In this document: positions 34,013-46,045 of the stretch, piece by piece
How the letters are laid out: every line of letters starts with the position of its first letter
Position numbering within the stretch: the stretch's first letter is position 1
DNA from: Prionace glauca
Taxonomy: Eukaryota > Chordata > Chondrichthyes > Carcharhiniformes > Carcharhinidae
Assembly: GCA_037974335.1 (NCBI GenBank)
Contig: CM075760.1
Span: 47,326,138-47,390,137, forward strand
DNA length: 64,000 bases
Direction of reading: 5' to 3'
Translations under genes and position numbers: made by a program
Notes under the pieces: generated by a model
The model's input: only the letters and a program-made list of their open reading frames with translations
Told to the model about the DNA's origin: nothing
The model's database searches: none

Positions 34013-35230
34013 ACAGACAGACTAGATTTGTGGACCGAATAAAATATTTCCAATCTTGCTGATGACGCACATCTAATGGTGAGAAGGATACATGGGTGAT
34101 TCGAAGGGGATTGAGGCAGGCTGAGTCAATGGGCAATAACATGGCAGATGGAATAAAAACTGAATATGTGTGAAATTATCCACTCTGGCAGGAAAAAAAA
34201 CATCAGAAAGGCAGAGTAGATCCTAAGCGGTGCGAGATTGGGCAGAGTTGTTGCCAGAGAATGTCCTTGTTCACGGGTCACTAAAATCTAGAATGTAGGC
34301 ACAGCAAGACACATGGAAGACAAATGCTACATATTTATTTAATAAAATAGGAATATGAGTGTACACGTGTGTGTGTGTGTGTGTGTGTGTGTGCACCACG
34401 GTCTGTTTGAATGTTGGAGCATTATTTGTGGGCCAAATGGCCTACTCCTGCCCTTAAGAATGAAGTACATTTGCATGCCATAGGCACTCAGGAAGACAAG
34501 CATAGACATATAGGCACACAGGCATACACACACACAAACAACACCCGCACACACACACACAGACATACACACATATCCAGAGACACCCAGAGACACACAG
34601 GCTGAAGTATTGAGAGACAGACATTCCCAGAAACAAATACAGACACTGAAACACACGCAGAAACTTGATGTGGGGACCAAATGAAATAGTTCAAACCTTG
34701 CTAATGACAAAGAAAAAATGGAGAGGAGGATGCAATGGGGGTTTCAAGGGAATTTGGACAAGCTGAGTGAATGTGCAACGACATTGCAGATGGGATAAGA
34801 AGTGACTAAGTATGAAGTTATCCCCTTTAGTTGGAAAAAACAAAGATATATAGAGTATTTCCCACATGATGCGAAGTTGAAAAGAGGTGACTTCCACGGA
34901 GACCTGGTAACTAAAAGCTAGCATGCAGGCACAGAAAACAATGAGGAAGGCAAATGTTACATTTGTGTGTAACAAAATATTCATGTGCGTGTGTGCACGT
35001 GTGTGAGTGTGCATGATCAGTTTGAATATTCGGTCAGTATCGATGGGCTAAATTGCCATACCTGCTCCTATTCTGCTTCGAGATTTGAATACATATATAT
35101 GCCGCAGATACTCACACAGACAGGTATGGACATACAGGCATGCAGGCGTACAAACACACTCCCGCATAAACACACAAACACAAACACACACATGTACCTT
35201 TACCGGATGATATGCAGTTTAGTTGCATTT
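34012..35230 (+). repeat. Tandem ~620-650 bp units derived from LINE RT plus GT/CA tracts
   Basis: Two adjacent units (about 34012-34670 and 34671-35230) share the order: GACC-AATAAAATA, a TTGCTGATGAC-like RT piece, GGCAGATGGAATAA, CATGCAGGCACAG, GGCAAATGCTACAT, a GT run, TTTGAATGTTGGAGCATTA, AAGTACATTTGCATGCC, then a CA run. A third, partial unit is at 32286-32550. The GT and CA runs within a unit are inverted to each other. Confidence 0.75.
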
Positions 35231-35234
35231 ATTA

Positions 35235-36480
35235 AGACAATGCGATAGAATGTGATTGAATGCTGAATATGTTAGTTTGCAAATGACACAAAAACGGCAT
35301 TGTAAGTAGCGTAGCTGGAAGCATCAATTTGCAAAAAAATATTAATATTTTGTGAATGGATAAAACTAGTGGATGTTTTCAGTGCAGGGAAATGTAAGTT
35401 AATGCACCTTAGAATTAAAATTCAATGAATCATATTGTTTATAAATGTCCATATGCTAAGAGTAAGGATTAATCAACGAATGTCTTTATGCGCAAACAGT
35501 GAGACACCGAAAAATATATTCGGAGCTTAATATTTATGTTTCAATGTGAAGATCTGAGATCAATGATTGAAATAAAGAGGAGTCTGCAATCAGAACCGAC
35601 AATCAGATTTATATTCTGTTTTACATAAAATTAAAAATCAGCATTTAAAAATTCCTTGAACAGAGCAGGAGGAGAAGACATTTTACTCTGTCAACTGTAT
35701 ATCTGTTCAGAATGCCCGTTGAACAGTGTAAATGGTGTTTAACTCTAAAACGCTGGAACTTAGTTAAGGAGTGACTTGATCATTCCCAAACGGAGAAGTT
35801 TGATAATCAGGAACATTTGCTACTGGTTGGGGAGTCCAAGATTTCAGAAAATTGGTTTTTAAACGATGTTTAATGTTTAAGACTTTCAGGGGCGAAATGA
35901 GGAAACATTTTGCCTCTTAATATCTCACTTTCCTCCATTAAGGCATTTCCTAAATCCAACCCTTTTTTGATGAAAGCCAATATTGTGTGCAGTTTTGGTC
36001 TCCTTATCGAAGAAAGAATACACTTGCAATAGAAAGAATGCAGAAAAGAAGTATAGTAGACTGATTCTTGGAATGGAAGAATTGTCACTTTAGGAGAGGC
36101 GACTGCATCTGTGTTCACCTGGAGTTTCGAACATGAGAGGCAATGTCATTGAAATATATATAATTTTAGCAGGGATGAGCAGACGGGATGCAGGGATGTT
36201 GTTTCCTTTGGCGGGGTGGGGTCAAGAAAAAGGGATCAGAGTTTCAGTGTTCAGGGTTATAATTCTCTACCACAGAAGTTTGTGGATGCGAAATCAAGAG
36301 TACATTTTAAAAGGAAATATATTACTATACTCTAAAGGCGTCAAGAATTATAAGGAGAGGGCTAGTGTGGTGTTGCGTTACAGGGTCAGCCACTGTCGTG
36401 TCGAGTGGCAGAGCAGGGTCTAAGTGTCGAATGGCCGACTCGAGCTCCTATTTTCTCTTTCTCTATATTATATATGTCTA
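35235..36480 (+). mobile_element. Old LINE fragments
   Basis: 35235-35460 has an RT trace (AATATGTTAGTTTGCAAATG). 35940-36480 has the thumb and tail (TTTTGGTCTCCTTATCGAAG, then MRGNVIEIYIILAGMSRRDA in frame 36133-36423). The stretch between shows nothing clear. Confidence 0.55.
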
Positions 36481-36629
36481 TGAAGGAAAGTGTTGGCTGA
36501 TGGCACTGAATATTAATTCTTTCACAAAGCTCACAAGACGAAATTAATCATAGTGATATCTGACTCTAACAAACTTTTGATTGAAACTGTCACTAAACAT
36601 TCTTCATGCAGCATTATGGGATGGTTGCA

Positions 36630-36735
36630 GCGAAAGGGCAATGTTATTGGATTAGCAGAACAGAGACTCAGACTAATTTCCCTGAAGAAATGGGTTCAAT
36701 TCCCACCCCAGCACTTGGAGTAATTTCAGATAAAT
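36630..36735 (+). mobile_element. SINE (family B) head remnant
   Basis: B-box GGGTTCAATTCCCACCC with upstream TTGGATTAGCAGAACAGAG, matching the family B head in diverged form. Confidence 0.45.
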
Positions 36736-36859
36736 TGATCGAAGAGTAGCCTCCAGGAAGACAACTATCGACGAATGGCCTAAAAAGGCATTGCCGTTCA
36801 ATGATTGGCAGCAAAAGCTTTGAATTAGATTTCGGGCAAAGGGCTAATTCAGAGCTCGT

Positions 36860-37960
36860 GCTTTTTGGAGTAATATATTCACATGGATAGAGGATTGGCT
36901 AATCGATAGGATACAGAGAGTTGGGATAAGAGGAACATTTTCAGGATAACAATCTGTTACAAGTGAATGCCTCAGCGGTCAATCCTCGGGCCACAATAAT
37001 TTACAATATACATAATGATTTGGATGAAAGAAGTGATTTTACTATTGCCAAGACTTCTACCATGGATTGTAAATGCCCATTCCGATCAACAATGTCCTTT
37101 GGGGAAGGAAATGTGCCGTCAGTGGTTTGGATCCAAGAAGCAATTCCTTGGAATCTGAAATTGTCCAGTGGGCAATTTGGAATGCCCACATCCAAGAAAG
37201 AAACATAAAATTATGCTTTTTTAGTCCAATATGACATCACTAAGGACTGGAGCTACAAAAACTGGACACTGAAAATTTAGGAGGAGCTGCGCAAATTCAT
37301 TATATCGGTGCAATGTCCTCAACTGCCTTCCCACATGATGCCGGCTTCCTGTCCATCACACAGCAGGTAATGACATTAAGTAAGCTTATCCTTACTGGTC
37401 ACATATTTCACTGCTGAGTCTGGGTGTCTCACTTTCGTGATTAGTACATGTGCAGGAATAATTTCCAAGACAGAAACTTGTCATTGCAGAAGCTGAATCA
37501 TATTTACTTCGCAGAGGACAGAAGAAAGGCATTTAATTTGCATTATTTCGGGATCGCTGTATACAAATTTCAGACTAAGTCAAGCCAAGGATGCACGCAT
37601 ACTTTTCGTGTGAGATTAAATGTCACTGACTTGCAAAGGTTGCAGGGCGAAATTGGAGAGATAGTCAGAGAGGTAGACCAAACAGAATTTAAACCTGAGA
37701 AGTGTGAGGTGATGCATTTTGTGAGGGGTAACAAGGCAAGGGAATGAACAATGAACTGTAGGACGCGAGAAAATGCAGAGGACCAGAGGGACCTTGCATG
37801 CAAGTCCAAGATTATTTATGCCGTAGCATTCAAGGCTACAACCAAGTGCTGAAAAATGCGATTGGAATAGATAGGGGTTTAATGGCTAGAGCAGGCACAG
37901 TGGGCCGCAGGGTATCTTCCTGTTCTGTAAAACTCAATGACGATGATTCTGCTGTTCCCG
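36860..37960 (+). mobile_element. Old LINE fragments around a SINE remnant
   Basis: 36870-37050 carries WIEDWL and NDLDE-like RT traces. 37080-37210 is a family B SINE remnant (TGTCCTTTGGGGAAGGAAAT). 37590-37950 has the DKCEVMHF-type block (EKCEVMHFVRGNKA) and a tail. None is open. Confidence 0.5.
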
Positions 37961-38198
37961 AAGCAAGAGCGGTAGGCCTAATGGTCTCCTCCATCGTTGT
38001 AGGAGCCTAATAATTTACTGTTTGTCAATTCTAAAGCAGAGTTGTCAGAGACATTTTAATTTTTCACTCGTCCCCTGCCCCTCCCATCAATTCAACAGTA
38101 CTATTACGGGACAAAGATTCATTACAGGTGTGTTAGAATCTGAAATTACTTTCTTAAACTATAACCAGACACAAAATGCAGAGAATCGTTTCACTTAC

Positions 38199-38258
38199 TG
38201 GGTTCTACAGTGAGTTTAGTTCCACTGCCAAAGATAAGCTTTCTGATTGCATAGGTTG
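38199..38258 (-). CDS. TRDJ: TRDJ segment 7 (C-proximal)
   Basis: Reads TYAIRKLIFGSGTKLTVEP, with FGSG and a GTAAG donor in phase 1. The RSS (38259-38286) has a perfect heptamer CACAGTG on the plus strand, a 12-bp spacer and nonamer GCAAAATCG. It lies about 7.8 kb upstream of the C-delta first exon. Splicing creates a Lys codon at the J-C junction. Confidence 0.92.
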
Positions 38259-38369
38259 CACAGTGATACCAGATGGTGCAAAATCGACATAACCCACATG
38301 AATAGCAAGGTAAGGATTGTTTTTCATGCTAAGGTTTTTGAGATTCGATTTGCTTCCACAGCCGGTTCA

Positions 38370-38665
38370 TTACCTCCAGAATCATATGCAGGACAATATC
38401 CGAGGAAGGATGTTATTGCGAAAGAGGGAGCGCAGCGACAAATTCAGGGATGGCAGGAATGCACATGAGGGGATATTGAGTCGGTTAAGATTTTATTGTC
38501 TGGCATTCAGAAGAAGGGAGGCAGGAGGGGAAGATTTCATTAAAACCCATAATGCAAGATTCGACAGGATAGATGCTGAATGGCTATAGGGTCCAGAACC
38601 GGGGTTCACAGTCAATGGATATAGGACTGATAGGAGGAGAATTTCCTTTCCACCAAGAGAATAAA
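38370..38665 (+). mobile_element. LINE 3' end fragment (old)
   Basis: A GGAAGGATGTTATTGCG stretch, then tracts for SRLRFYCLAFRRREAGGEDF and ENRGSQSMDIGLIGGEFPF, resembling a degraded thumb. It lies between two J segments. Confidence 0.5.
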
Positions 38666-39017
38666 ATAATTCACAATTACAAAGGTTTAAACAGAACAAT
38701 GATGCTTTTTCATCTCCCATCTCTCTTTTTGGTCAACTCTCTGGATGGAATGTTCCTACTAACAGGACACAAATCTGCTTCTCCGTTCAATAAAACATTA
38801 CTGAGGCGTGCAGTTCCAACTCCTATCCCATGTACCTCTAATGCCTGGGTAAGCTGAGCTAGATCAAAACTGACTTAAAACCGTGCAATCCCTTCGTCTG
38901 CATGCCACATCTTATATTGGCACTCTGCCTAACTTGACTAGACTACTTACAACAGAAAACTAGATCACAAAGGTGACGTGGAGTGAAAGAATAAAAAGAC
39001 ACAAACTTCATACTCAC

Positions 39018-39067
39018 TTGGTACAACTGTCACCTGGGTGCCGCTGCCGAACGTTAGCTTTTCATAG
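39018..39067 (-). CDS. TRDJ: TRDJ segment 6
   Basis: Reads YEKLTFGSGTQVTVVP with FGSG, followed by GTGAGT in phase 1. The RSS (39068-39095) is strong: plus-strand heptamer CACAGTA, 12-bp spacer, nonamer ACAGAAACC. It is separated from segment 5 by a LINE insertion of more than 3 kb. Confidence 0.92.
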
Positions 39068-39667
39068 CACAGTAACAATTGCTCAGACAGAAACCTTCTA
39101 TTGAGAGAGCTGTTTCAGATTTCAGACAATTCACGGCAAAGACAAATATGGACAGTCACTGATTCGCTGCAGGTAACAGATATTGCATATCTTCCCCCTC
39201 CCCACCATCACAGCAAAATGGGCCAAGTAGCCTCCTTTCATGCTCGAAGATTGTATCAAAGTGAAGAATTTATGAGCCAAAGTAGACACTGGTCAAATAT
39301 AGCCATCCACATCCTCCCCCTGCAATAAATAAATTTTTGCCTCTGAACCTTTGTTAGGTAATGTAGGAACCAGGGAAGACTATTCAGCACTTTGCGCCTG
39401 CTCTGCCAATCTCTGAAATGGCTTAACAGAAATTTGCAACATGGCCTTGCCAGTGACGCCTCAACAGCTGGCAGAAAATAAATACAATTCAACGGATAGC
39501 TTTCTCTCCTTACAGATACTGCCTGACCTGTTGTGGTTTTTCCCAGTATTATCTGTTCTTATTGTCATAATCCTGTTAGATTCCGAAGAGGTAAACAGAC
39601 CTACTGAGTCTGAAAGATGCGTTTATGTTTAGTTGAATCAACAGTTACGCAGGCTCATTTCCAAAAG

Positions 39668-39992
39668 AGATTTTTTTTCATTCATTTGTGGGCCTTGGGC
39701 ACCGTTGGCTGGCCAGAATTTATTACCCATTCCCAATTGCCCTTGAGAGTCAACTAAATTGCACATACAGGCCAGATCAGATAAGAATGGCAGATTTATT
39801 TCTCTAAAGGACATTAATCAACCAGATGGGTTTTTCCAATACTGGTTTTCATCATCGACAGTAGATTCTTAATTCCAGATTATTGAATTCACATTCGGTC
39901 ATCTGCCATGGCGGGATTTGAACCCAGAATACTTGTTGATTTCCTGTGTTAATAATCTAGCGACAACATCACTAAACCATCGCCTCCTCCCA
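39668..39992 (-). mobile_element. SINE (family B)
   Basis: Minus-strand full-length copy: B-box GGGTTCAAATCCCGCCATGG, the CTGGAATTAAGAATCTACTG body and a tail complementary to GGCTGGCCAGAATTTATTAC. It borders the large LINE on its right. Confidence 0.85.
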
Positions 39993-39994
39993 GT

Positions 39995-42900
39995 TTCACC
40001 ACCTCATAATGATGCAAGGTCAACCAATGAAACTATATGCCAGGTGGTTGGGAACCTATGTAAGGAATCAGAGAAAGAGGGAACAAGGACAAAAACAAGA
40101 GATAGAAAAATAAATAAGAAAAATGATCGGCAGAGAAACCAAAGGCAAACTTCAAACAGGGCTGGAGAGAAGAATACTGGAAAAGAGATAATCAATGTTA
40201 AAAAGGCAAGCTTAAAGGCGCTGTGCCTTAATGTGCGGAGCATTTGCAATAATGTGGATGAACTAATCAAGCAGACAGAAGTAAATGGGTGCAATATAAT
40301 TGGGATTACGGAGTCATGGCTGCAGGGTGACCAGGGATGGGAATTGAATGTCCCAGGTTATTCAGTATTTAGGAAGGACAGGCATAAAGGAAAAGGTGGT
40401 GGAGTGGCACTGCTGGTTAAAGAGGAAATTAACACACCGGTGAGAGATGATGTTAGCTCTGATAATGTGGAATCTATACATTATAGAGTTGAGAGATACC
40501 AAGGGCCAGAAAACATCAGTCACATAAAGACCCCGAAATTGCAGTGGTGATTTTGGAAATGGCATTAAACACAAAATTGGTGACGCATGTGGTGAGGGAA
40601 TATGGGTGATCAAGGGTGATTTCAATCTGCACGTTGATTGAGCAAATCAAATTAGCCACAATGCCACAGACGAGGAATTCCTGGAGTGGATACAGGATGG
40701 TTTCCCTGACCAATATGTAAAGGAACCAAGTAGGGAACAGGTCACCTTAGACTGGGTACTGTGTCATGAGAAGGTAATAATTGCCAAGCTAGCTGTGGGA
40801 GACCCCTTGGGAATGAGTGAACATAACATGAGAGAATTTTTTTTATCAAGATGGAGAGTGAAGTAGTTGACTCAGAGACTACTGTGCTGAATCTTAATAA
40901 AGGAGACTATATAGATATAAGGCTTGATTTAGCCTTCATAGATTGAGGAGACTTACTTAAAGAGATGACAATGGATAGGCAACGGCAAACATTCAAGGAA
41001 CGCATTGGGGAATTGCAGCAACTGTTTATTCCTATTTGGCACAAAAGCAATGTGGGAAGAGCGCCAATCCATGGCTTACAAGGGGAATTGGAGATAGTAT
41101 CCGACTCAAGGAAGAAGCATATAGATTCTCCAAGAACAATAATGAGTCTAAGGATTGGGAGAAGTTTAGAATTCAGATAAGAAGTGCGAAGGGATTGATT
41201 AACAAGGGGAAGATACAGTCCAAAAGTAAGGTTGCAGGGAACATAAAGACTGAAACTAAATGTAGAACCCCTACAGACAGAGACGAGGGAATGTATAATA
41301 GGAGAAAAAGAAATGGCTGACCAGCTGAATACATGCATTTGTTCTATCTTTACAAATAAGGACACAAATCAGAAACCAGAAATGTTGAAGAATGCAAAAT
41401 TAAGTGAGAGGTAAGAACTGAGGGAGATCAACATTAGTAGAGAAATGTTGCTGGGAAAATTGATGAGATTGAATGTGGATAAATCCCCAGGGCCTGGTTA
41501 TCTACATCCCAGAGTTCATCCCAGACGTGGCTCTAGGAATAGTGCATGCATTAATGGTAATCTTCAGGGATTATATAGACTCTGGAACCATCCCTGCAAA
41601 TTGGAGGGTAGCTAATGTTTTTCCAATATTCGAAAAAGGAGGTAGAGAGAAAACAGGGATTTATAGACGAGTAAGCCTAACATCAATAGAGGGGAAAATT
41701 CTCGAATCCATTATCAATTACTTATAGCGGAGTATTTTGAAAGCAGTGGCAGGATCAGACAGAGTCAGCATGGATTTATGAAGGGGAAATCATGCTTGAC
41801 AGATCTGTTGGAATTATTTGAAGATGTACGGAATAGGGTTGGCAAGAGGGAGCCAGTCGATGTGGTACATTTGGACTTTAAGAAATCGTTTGACAATGTC
41901 CCACAAAAGAGATTATCAGGCAAATTGAAATTGCATGGAATTGGGGGAAGTGCACTTAGATCAACAGAAAACTGATTGACAGAGAGGAAATAAAGAGTAG
42001 GAATTAATAGGCCATTTACAAATTGGCAGGCAGTATCTCTTGGAGTGATCGGTATTGGGACGTCAGCTATTCACAATGTATATTCGTAATTTGGACGAGG
42101 GAACAAAATATAACAAGTCAAGATTTGCAGATGGGAGGGTGAGCTGTGATGAAGGTGCAGAGATCCTTCAGCCTGATCTGGACAGGTTGTGTGAGTTGTC
42201 AGATCAATGGTAGATGCAGTATAATCTGATAAACGTGAGGTTATTCACTTTGGAAGCAAAAACAAGAAGGTAGATTACTACCAGAATGGCTATAAATTAG
42301 GGGAGGAGAGTTTGCATGGAGATCTGGATGTTCTTATTCAACAGTCGCTGAAGTTAGGCATGCAGGTGCAGCAGGCAGTAAAGAAGGCAAATGGCGTGTT
42401 GGCCTTCATTGCGAGAGGTTTTGAGTACAGGAGCAGGGATTGTCATTGCAATTATACAGGGACTTGGTGAGGCCGCACCGAGAATATTGTGTGCAGTTTT
42501 GGTCTCCTTTTTTAGGAAGGGTGTTTTAAGAGACTTCTGGATGAGTACATTGGACTTAATAGGATTGAGGGTTATAGGTAAGCCCAGAGGTAGAGATAAG
42601 GTCGGCGCAACTTGTGGGCCGAACGTCCTGTTTGTGCTGTAGCTTTTCTATAACTCTGTGATGTGTTTGCTCTCGATGGACTGCAGTGAAGCTTTACCAG
42701 GCTGAATCCGGGGATGGCGGAGCTGATGTATGAGGAGAGATTAAGGAGGTTAGGACTGTTTTAGCTGGAGTTCAGCCGAATGAGGGGGGATCTTATAGAG
42801 ACTTACAAAATTCTAACAGGACGAGACAGGGTAGATGCAGGGAGGATATTCCTGATGGTGGAGGTGTCCAGAACAAGGGGTCACAGTCTGAGGATTTGTG

Positions 42901-43190
42901 GCAAACCATTTAGGACGGAGGTGAAGAGATATTCCTTCACCAAAGAGTGGCGAACCTGTGGAATTCATTACGACGGGAAGTAGTAGATGCCAAAACATTG
43001 AATGTATTCAAGAAGTGGCTAGATATACCATTAAGAGCGAATGGGATCAAAGGTTTTGGGGAGAAAGGAGGACCGGGCCACTGAGTTGGGCGATCAGCCA
43101 TGATCATACTGAAGGGCAAAGCAGGCTCAAAGGGCCGAATGGCCTCCTCCTGCTATGATCTTTTACGTTTCTAAGTTTCTATGAGACAGC
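39995..43190 (+). mobile_element. Old CR1-like LINE, ORF2 nearly complete, inside the J cluster
   Basis: Endonuclease start (LKALCLNVRSICNNVDELIK, NIIGITESWLQGDQGWELNV) at 40200-40450, endonuclease end near 40740, linker, RT (NYLSR-type finger, NRVGKREPVDVVHLDFKKSF, ISRFAD-like), thumb and a tail ending near 43190. Only short frames remain, with many breaks. A foreign LINE tail is inserted at about 42519-42660. It separates J segments 5 and 6. Confidence 0.85.
42519..42660 (+). mobile_element. Short LINE 3'-end insertion within a LINE
   Basis: A ~140-bp piece, TTTAAGAGACTTCTGGATGA to GCTTTTCTATAACTCTGTG, equals the 3' end of the subfamily at 11450. It interrupts the host LINE between its TTTTGGTCTCC and TTACCAGGCTGAATCC blocks. 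Confidence 0.75.
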
Positions 43191-43436
43191 CATCTATGCC
43201 TGTCACATTGCTGAGGCCCAAAAATTGGCCTGCTATCTGCAACATGTCTAAGTAAGTATTGAGTCCTCAGCTAGCTGTCTCCCTATCTTTTTGAAGCTCA
43301 CCTTGCAGACAAAATGCCTTCAATTGTATTCCATGTAATACTTTGTATCGTTGCCTACTTGCTATTTATCAGACACCATACAGCGAAAAAATAACCTGCG
43401 TGAAACAAAATGAATGTAACTTCCAATCGTACTCAC

Positions 43437-43493
43437 TTAGCACAGTCAACTGTGTGCCTCTGCTAAATGTGAGCTTCATGGATCATCACAATG
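43437..43493 (-). CDS. TRDJ: TRDJ segment 5, atypical motif
   Basis: Reads SMKLTFSRGTQLTVL, then a GTGAGT donor in phase 1. FGXG is replaced by F-S-R-G. Germline stop codons lie just upstream of the Ser in this frame and would need trimming in a join. Two overlapping RSS readings exist; the better is heptamer CATAGTG on the plus strand (43494-43500), 12-bp spacer, nonamer ACATAAACT. Possibly functional but compromised. Confidence 0.75.
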
Positions 43494-43555
43494 CATAGTG
43501 CAAAGGGCACAGACATAAACTTACCATTGGAGTGAAGATGCAGATGTCATTTAGC

Positions 43556-43650
43556 ACATAGAATCATACAATCATAGAACCCTGCAGTGCAGAAAGAGGC
43601 CCTTCAGCCCATCCAGTCTGCACTGAACACAATCCCACTCAGGCCCTGGT
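43556..43650 (-). mobile_element. SINE (family A) 3' fragment
   Basis: ATAGAACCCTGCAGTGCAG, GGCCCTTCAGCCCATCC, AGTCTGCACTGAACACAATC: the family A 3' end on the minus strand. It lies about 60 bp from J segment 5. Confidence 0.8.
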
Positions 43651-44037
43651 TTTAAATGTCTTATTAGGTTGCATAGTTGCTTTGCTCTGCCAAGTTTTGA
43701 AGTTCTGGTGCTCGCACATCTGTACACAATGTGATAAATAATTAAACCGAACCAGATGAGCCGAAATATATGATTTATTTATATCTTATTTCTCCTGAGT
43801 TTGAGTTTTGAGTTCGATTTCAGATTCTGCTGACTTCAATAGCCAGGGCAAATTATATCTTGAAAGAAAAGTATTTCCCATCCACCAATTTAAATTAAAT
43901 TCCCTCTTCTAGCCTGTTAGTTCCATATGACATATATTTCTATCCACTTTACAAATGAGAATTTCATTCTCAGTAAATATTGTTCAGATTTTCTGCATCC
44001 GCAGTGCTTCATTATTACATTTTGCGAGGATGCTTAT

Positions 44038-44090
44038 TGGGATTCACAGTGACTTTAGTTCCAGTGCCAATAATCAGCTTGTCATCAGTG
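44038..44090 (-). pseudogene. TRDJ: TRDJ pseudogene (segment 4)
   Basis: J-like sequence reading DDKLIIGTGTKVTVNP. The Phe of FGXG is Ile (IIGTG), the splice donor expected after CCCA is AT rather than GT, and no convincing 12-RSS follows (only an ATCAGTG-like heptamer with no nonamer). It should not splice to C-delta and is probably dead. The 5' limit is uncertain. Confidence 0.75.
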
Positions 44091-44708
44091 GGGCTGATGC
44101 TGTCATTGGCAATGAGAAACAAATCGGTTACTCTCGTGGGAACAGTATGTCGTTGTTGTCTTTCTTGGTGTTTTGCCTATAGGTTAGGATTCAAATTGCA
44201 AGAAGAAAATGAACAATGTCTCTCCCCGAAACCACCTCCCAACTAACTCCAATTATATTTGATTTTCTCTATTTCACAAAAATACAACACAGAAGTAGAA
44301 GTTTAATGTTTCTTCCATGCAGGGTTTCATCAACTTCTCTGTATTCTCTTGCCATGTTAGTCCTCCCAAAATGTGTCATCTCACACTTCTTACGTTAAAT
44401 TTCAATTTTCCACTGCTCTGCCCATTTGACCATTGCTCTGCCCATTTCCCTCTGTATTGCATTATGATGTAAGGCTTTCCTCCTCTCCATTCACCTCACC
44501 ACCACTTCTTCTGTCATCTGCGAATTCATTGATTATATCCCCTGGATCTCTGCCTATCTACTTAGCAATCTAGTGGTATGTTGATCCATGTAAGAACTTA
44601 TTATTAATTTGAATTAATTAATTATTTTCTCTCTCTGTCACCTTTAGTTAGACGCTGGTTCAACAGAAAAGTCTGTCGAAGGGTAAAGAGAAAGCAGCTG
44701 GCACTTAC

Positions 44709-44782
44709 TTGGCACAGCATTCAGTTGGATTCCGCTGCCAAAGGTGAGTTTCAAAGTACCGTCATAATAATAAGCACCGTAA
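44709..44782 (-). CDS. TRDJ: TRDJ segment 3
   Basis: Long J with an extended Tyr-rich 5' part (YGAYYYDGT) before LKLTFGSGIQLNAVP. FGSG is intact and a GTAAG donor follows in phase 1. The RSS (44783-44810) has heptamer CACATTG, 12-bp spacer and nonamer TACAAATGC, moderately diverged. The germline Tyr run would add length and aromatic content to CDR3. Confidence 0.87.
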
Positions 44783-45412
44783 CACATTGCCAGCAGAAAG
44801 CTACAAATGCATAAGGTCATTCAGTTTCTGACTAACTCTCATCGCAAGGAAACTGGGATACTGACTAATGGGCTGGATGCTTGGAAAACTGCAGTGGTGT
44901 GCGAAGTGTTAACCTTAAAATACATTTACTGGCAAAAGAGGGACAATGAATCTTATACGATTCTATAACAATAAGAACATCTAACCCCAAATTCACTTCC
45001 TGCACTTAGTGCTGCACAAAGGCAGAATTAATTAGCTTCTAGAGCTTGTTATTTCTGGAACAGGTCGCTGTACTGTTGCTAGGGGCTTAGAGATCAAGGC
45101 TGCATATCAAATCTGTTTTTGAGCAGGAGTCTCTCCTACTCTTAACACTCGTGTTGGGCCACATTATAAATTCACCTTCCTTGGTCATCAAGTACATTGA
45201 TTAGGACCCGAACCCGACGTTTTTGGCTCAGGGGCAGAGACTTTAACATGATATGCCACAGGACTTCCCCAAGTTATTAATGCCCATTATATTATCTCTC
45301 CTCCCCAAAAGTTGATACTGGTTGAAAACTTTGATGCGATATATTCGAACTGAAATTTTCAGTTGTCTGCCTACCGCAAATAAGTCACGGTGGAAGATAA
45401 TTGAGGACTTAC

Positions 45413-45468
45413 TGGGCTCCACAGTGAGTTTTGTCCCTTTGCCGAAGACAAGCTTGTCAGTTTCAATG
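45413..45468 (-). CDS. TRDJ: TRDJ segment 2
   Basis: Reads IETDKLVFGKGTKLTVEP with FGKG, followed by GTAAG in phase 1. Its RSS (45469-45496) is strong: perfect heptamer CACAGTG on the plus strand, 12-bp spacer, nonamer ACAAAATAT. One of the best-looking Js here. Confidence 0.92.
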
Positions 45469-45726
45469 CACAGTGATAATACTTATGACAAAATATAGAC
45501 CCAGCCACATGAACACAGACCTAGCTGATATTCACTTTGAGTTATTATTACTCCTTTTAATTAGCTTCTCTTCGAACCAAATATAACCATTTGCACCCTA
45601 TTCATCCACCCCCACCCCCTACCCCCACCGCCTCTCCCCCACCACACACACACACACACATACTTAGTTCCCACTGTTAATAAAATATTTTAAAGAGCAC
45701 AATATTTGGACAAGAAATTGATGGAG

Positions 45727-46045
45727 GGCGGCACAGTGGCACAATGGTTAGCACTGCAGCCTCATAGCCATGGATTCGGATTCAATTCCGGCTTCGGGTC
45801 ACTGCCTGCGTGGAGTTTGCACGTTCTCCCCGTGTCTGCGTGGGTTTCCTCTGGATGCTGCTGTTTCCTCCCATAGTCCAAAGATGTGCGGGTTAGGTTG
45901 ATTGGCCAAGCTAAACTGATGGTAGTGTCAGGGATATTAGCAAGGTAAATATGTGGCGTATATCGGGCCTGCATGGGATTGTGGTCGGTGCAGACTCGAT
46001 GGGCTGAACGGTATCCTTCTGCACTGTAGAGATTGCATGATTCAC
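45727..46045 (+). mobile_element. tRNA-derived SINE (family A), full length
   Basis: Head GGGCGGCACAGTGGCACAAT, B-box-like GGATTCAATTCCGGC, then the GGAGTTTGCACGTTCTCC body and the GTGCAGACTCGATGGGC end. Complete. Confidence 0.92.
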
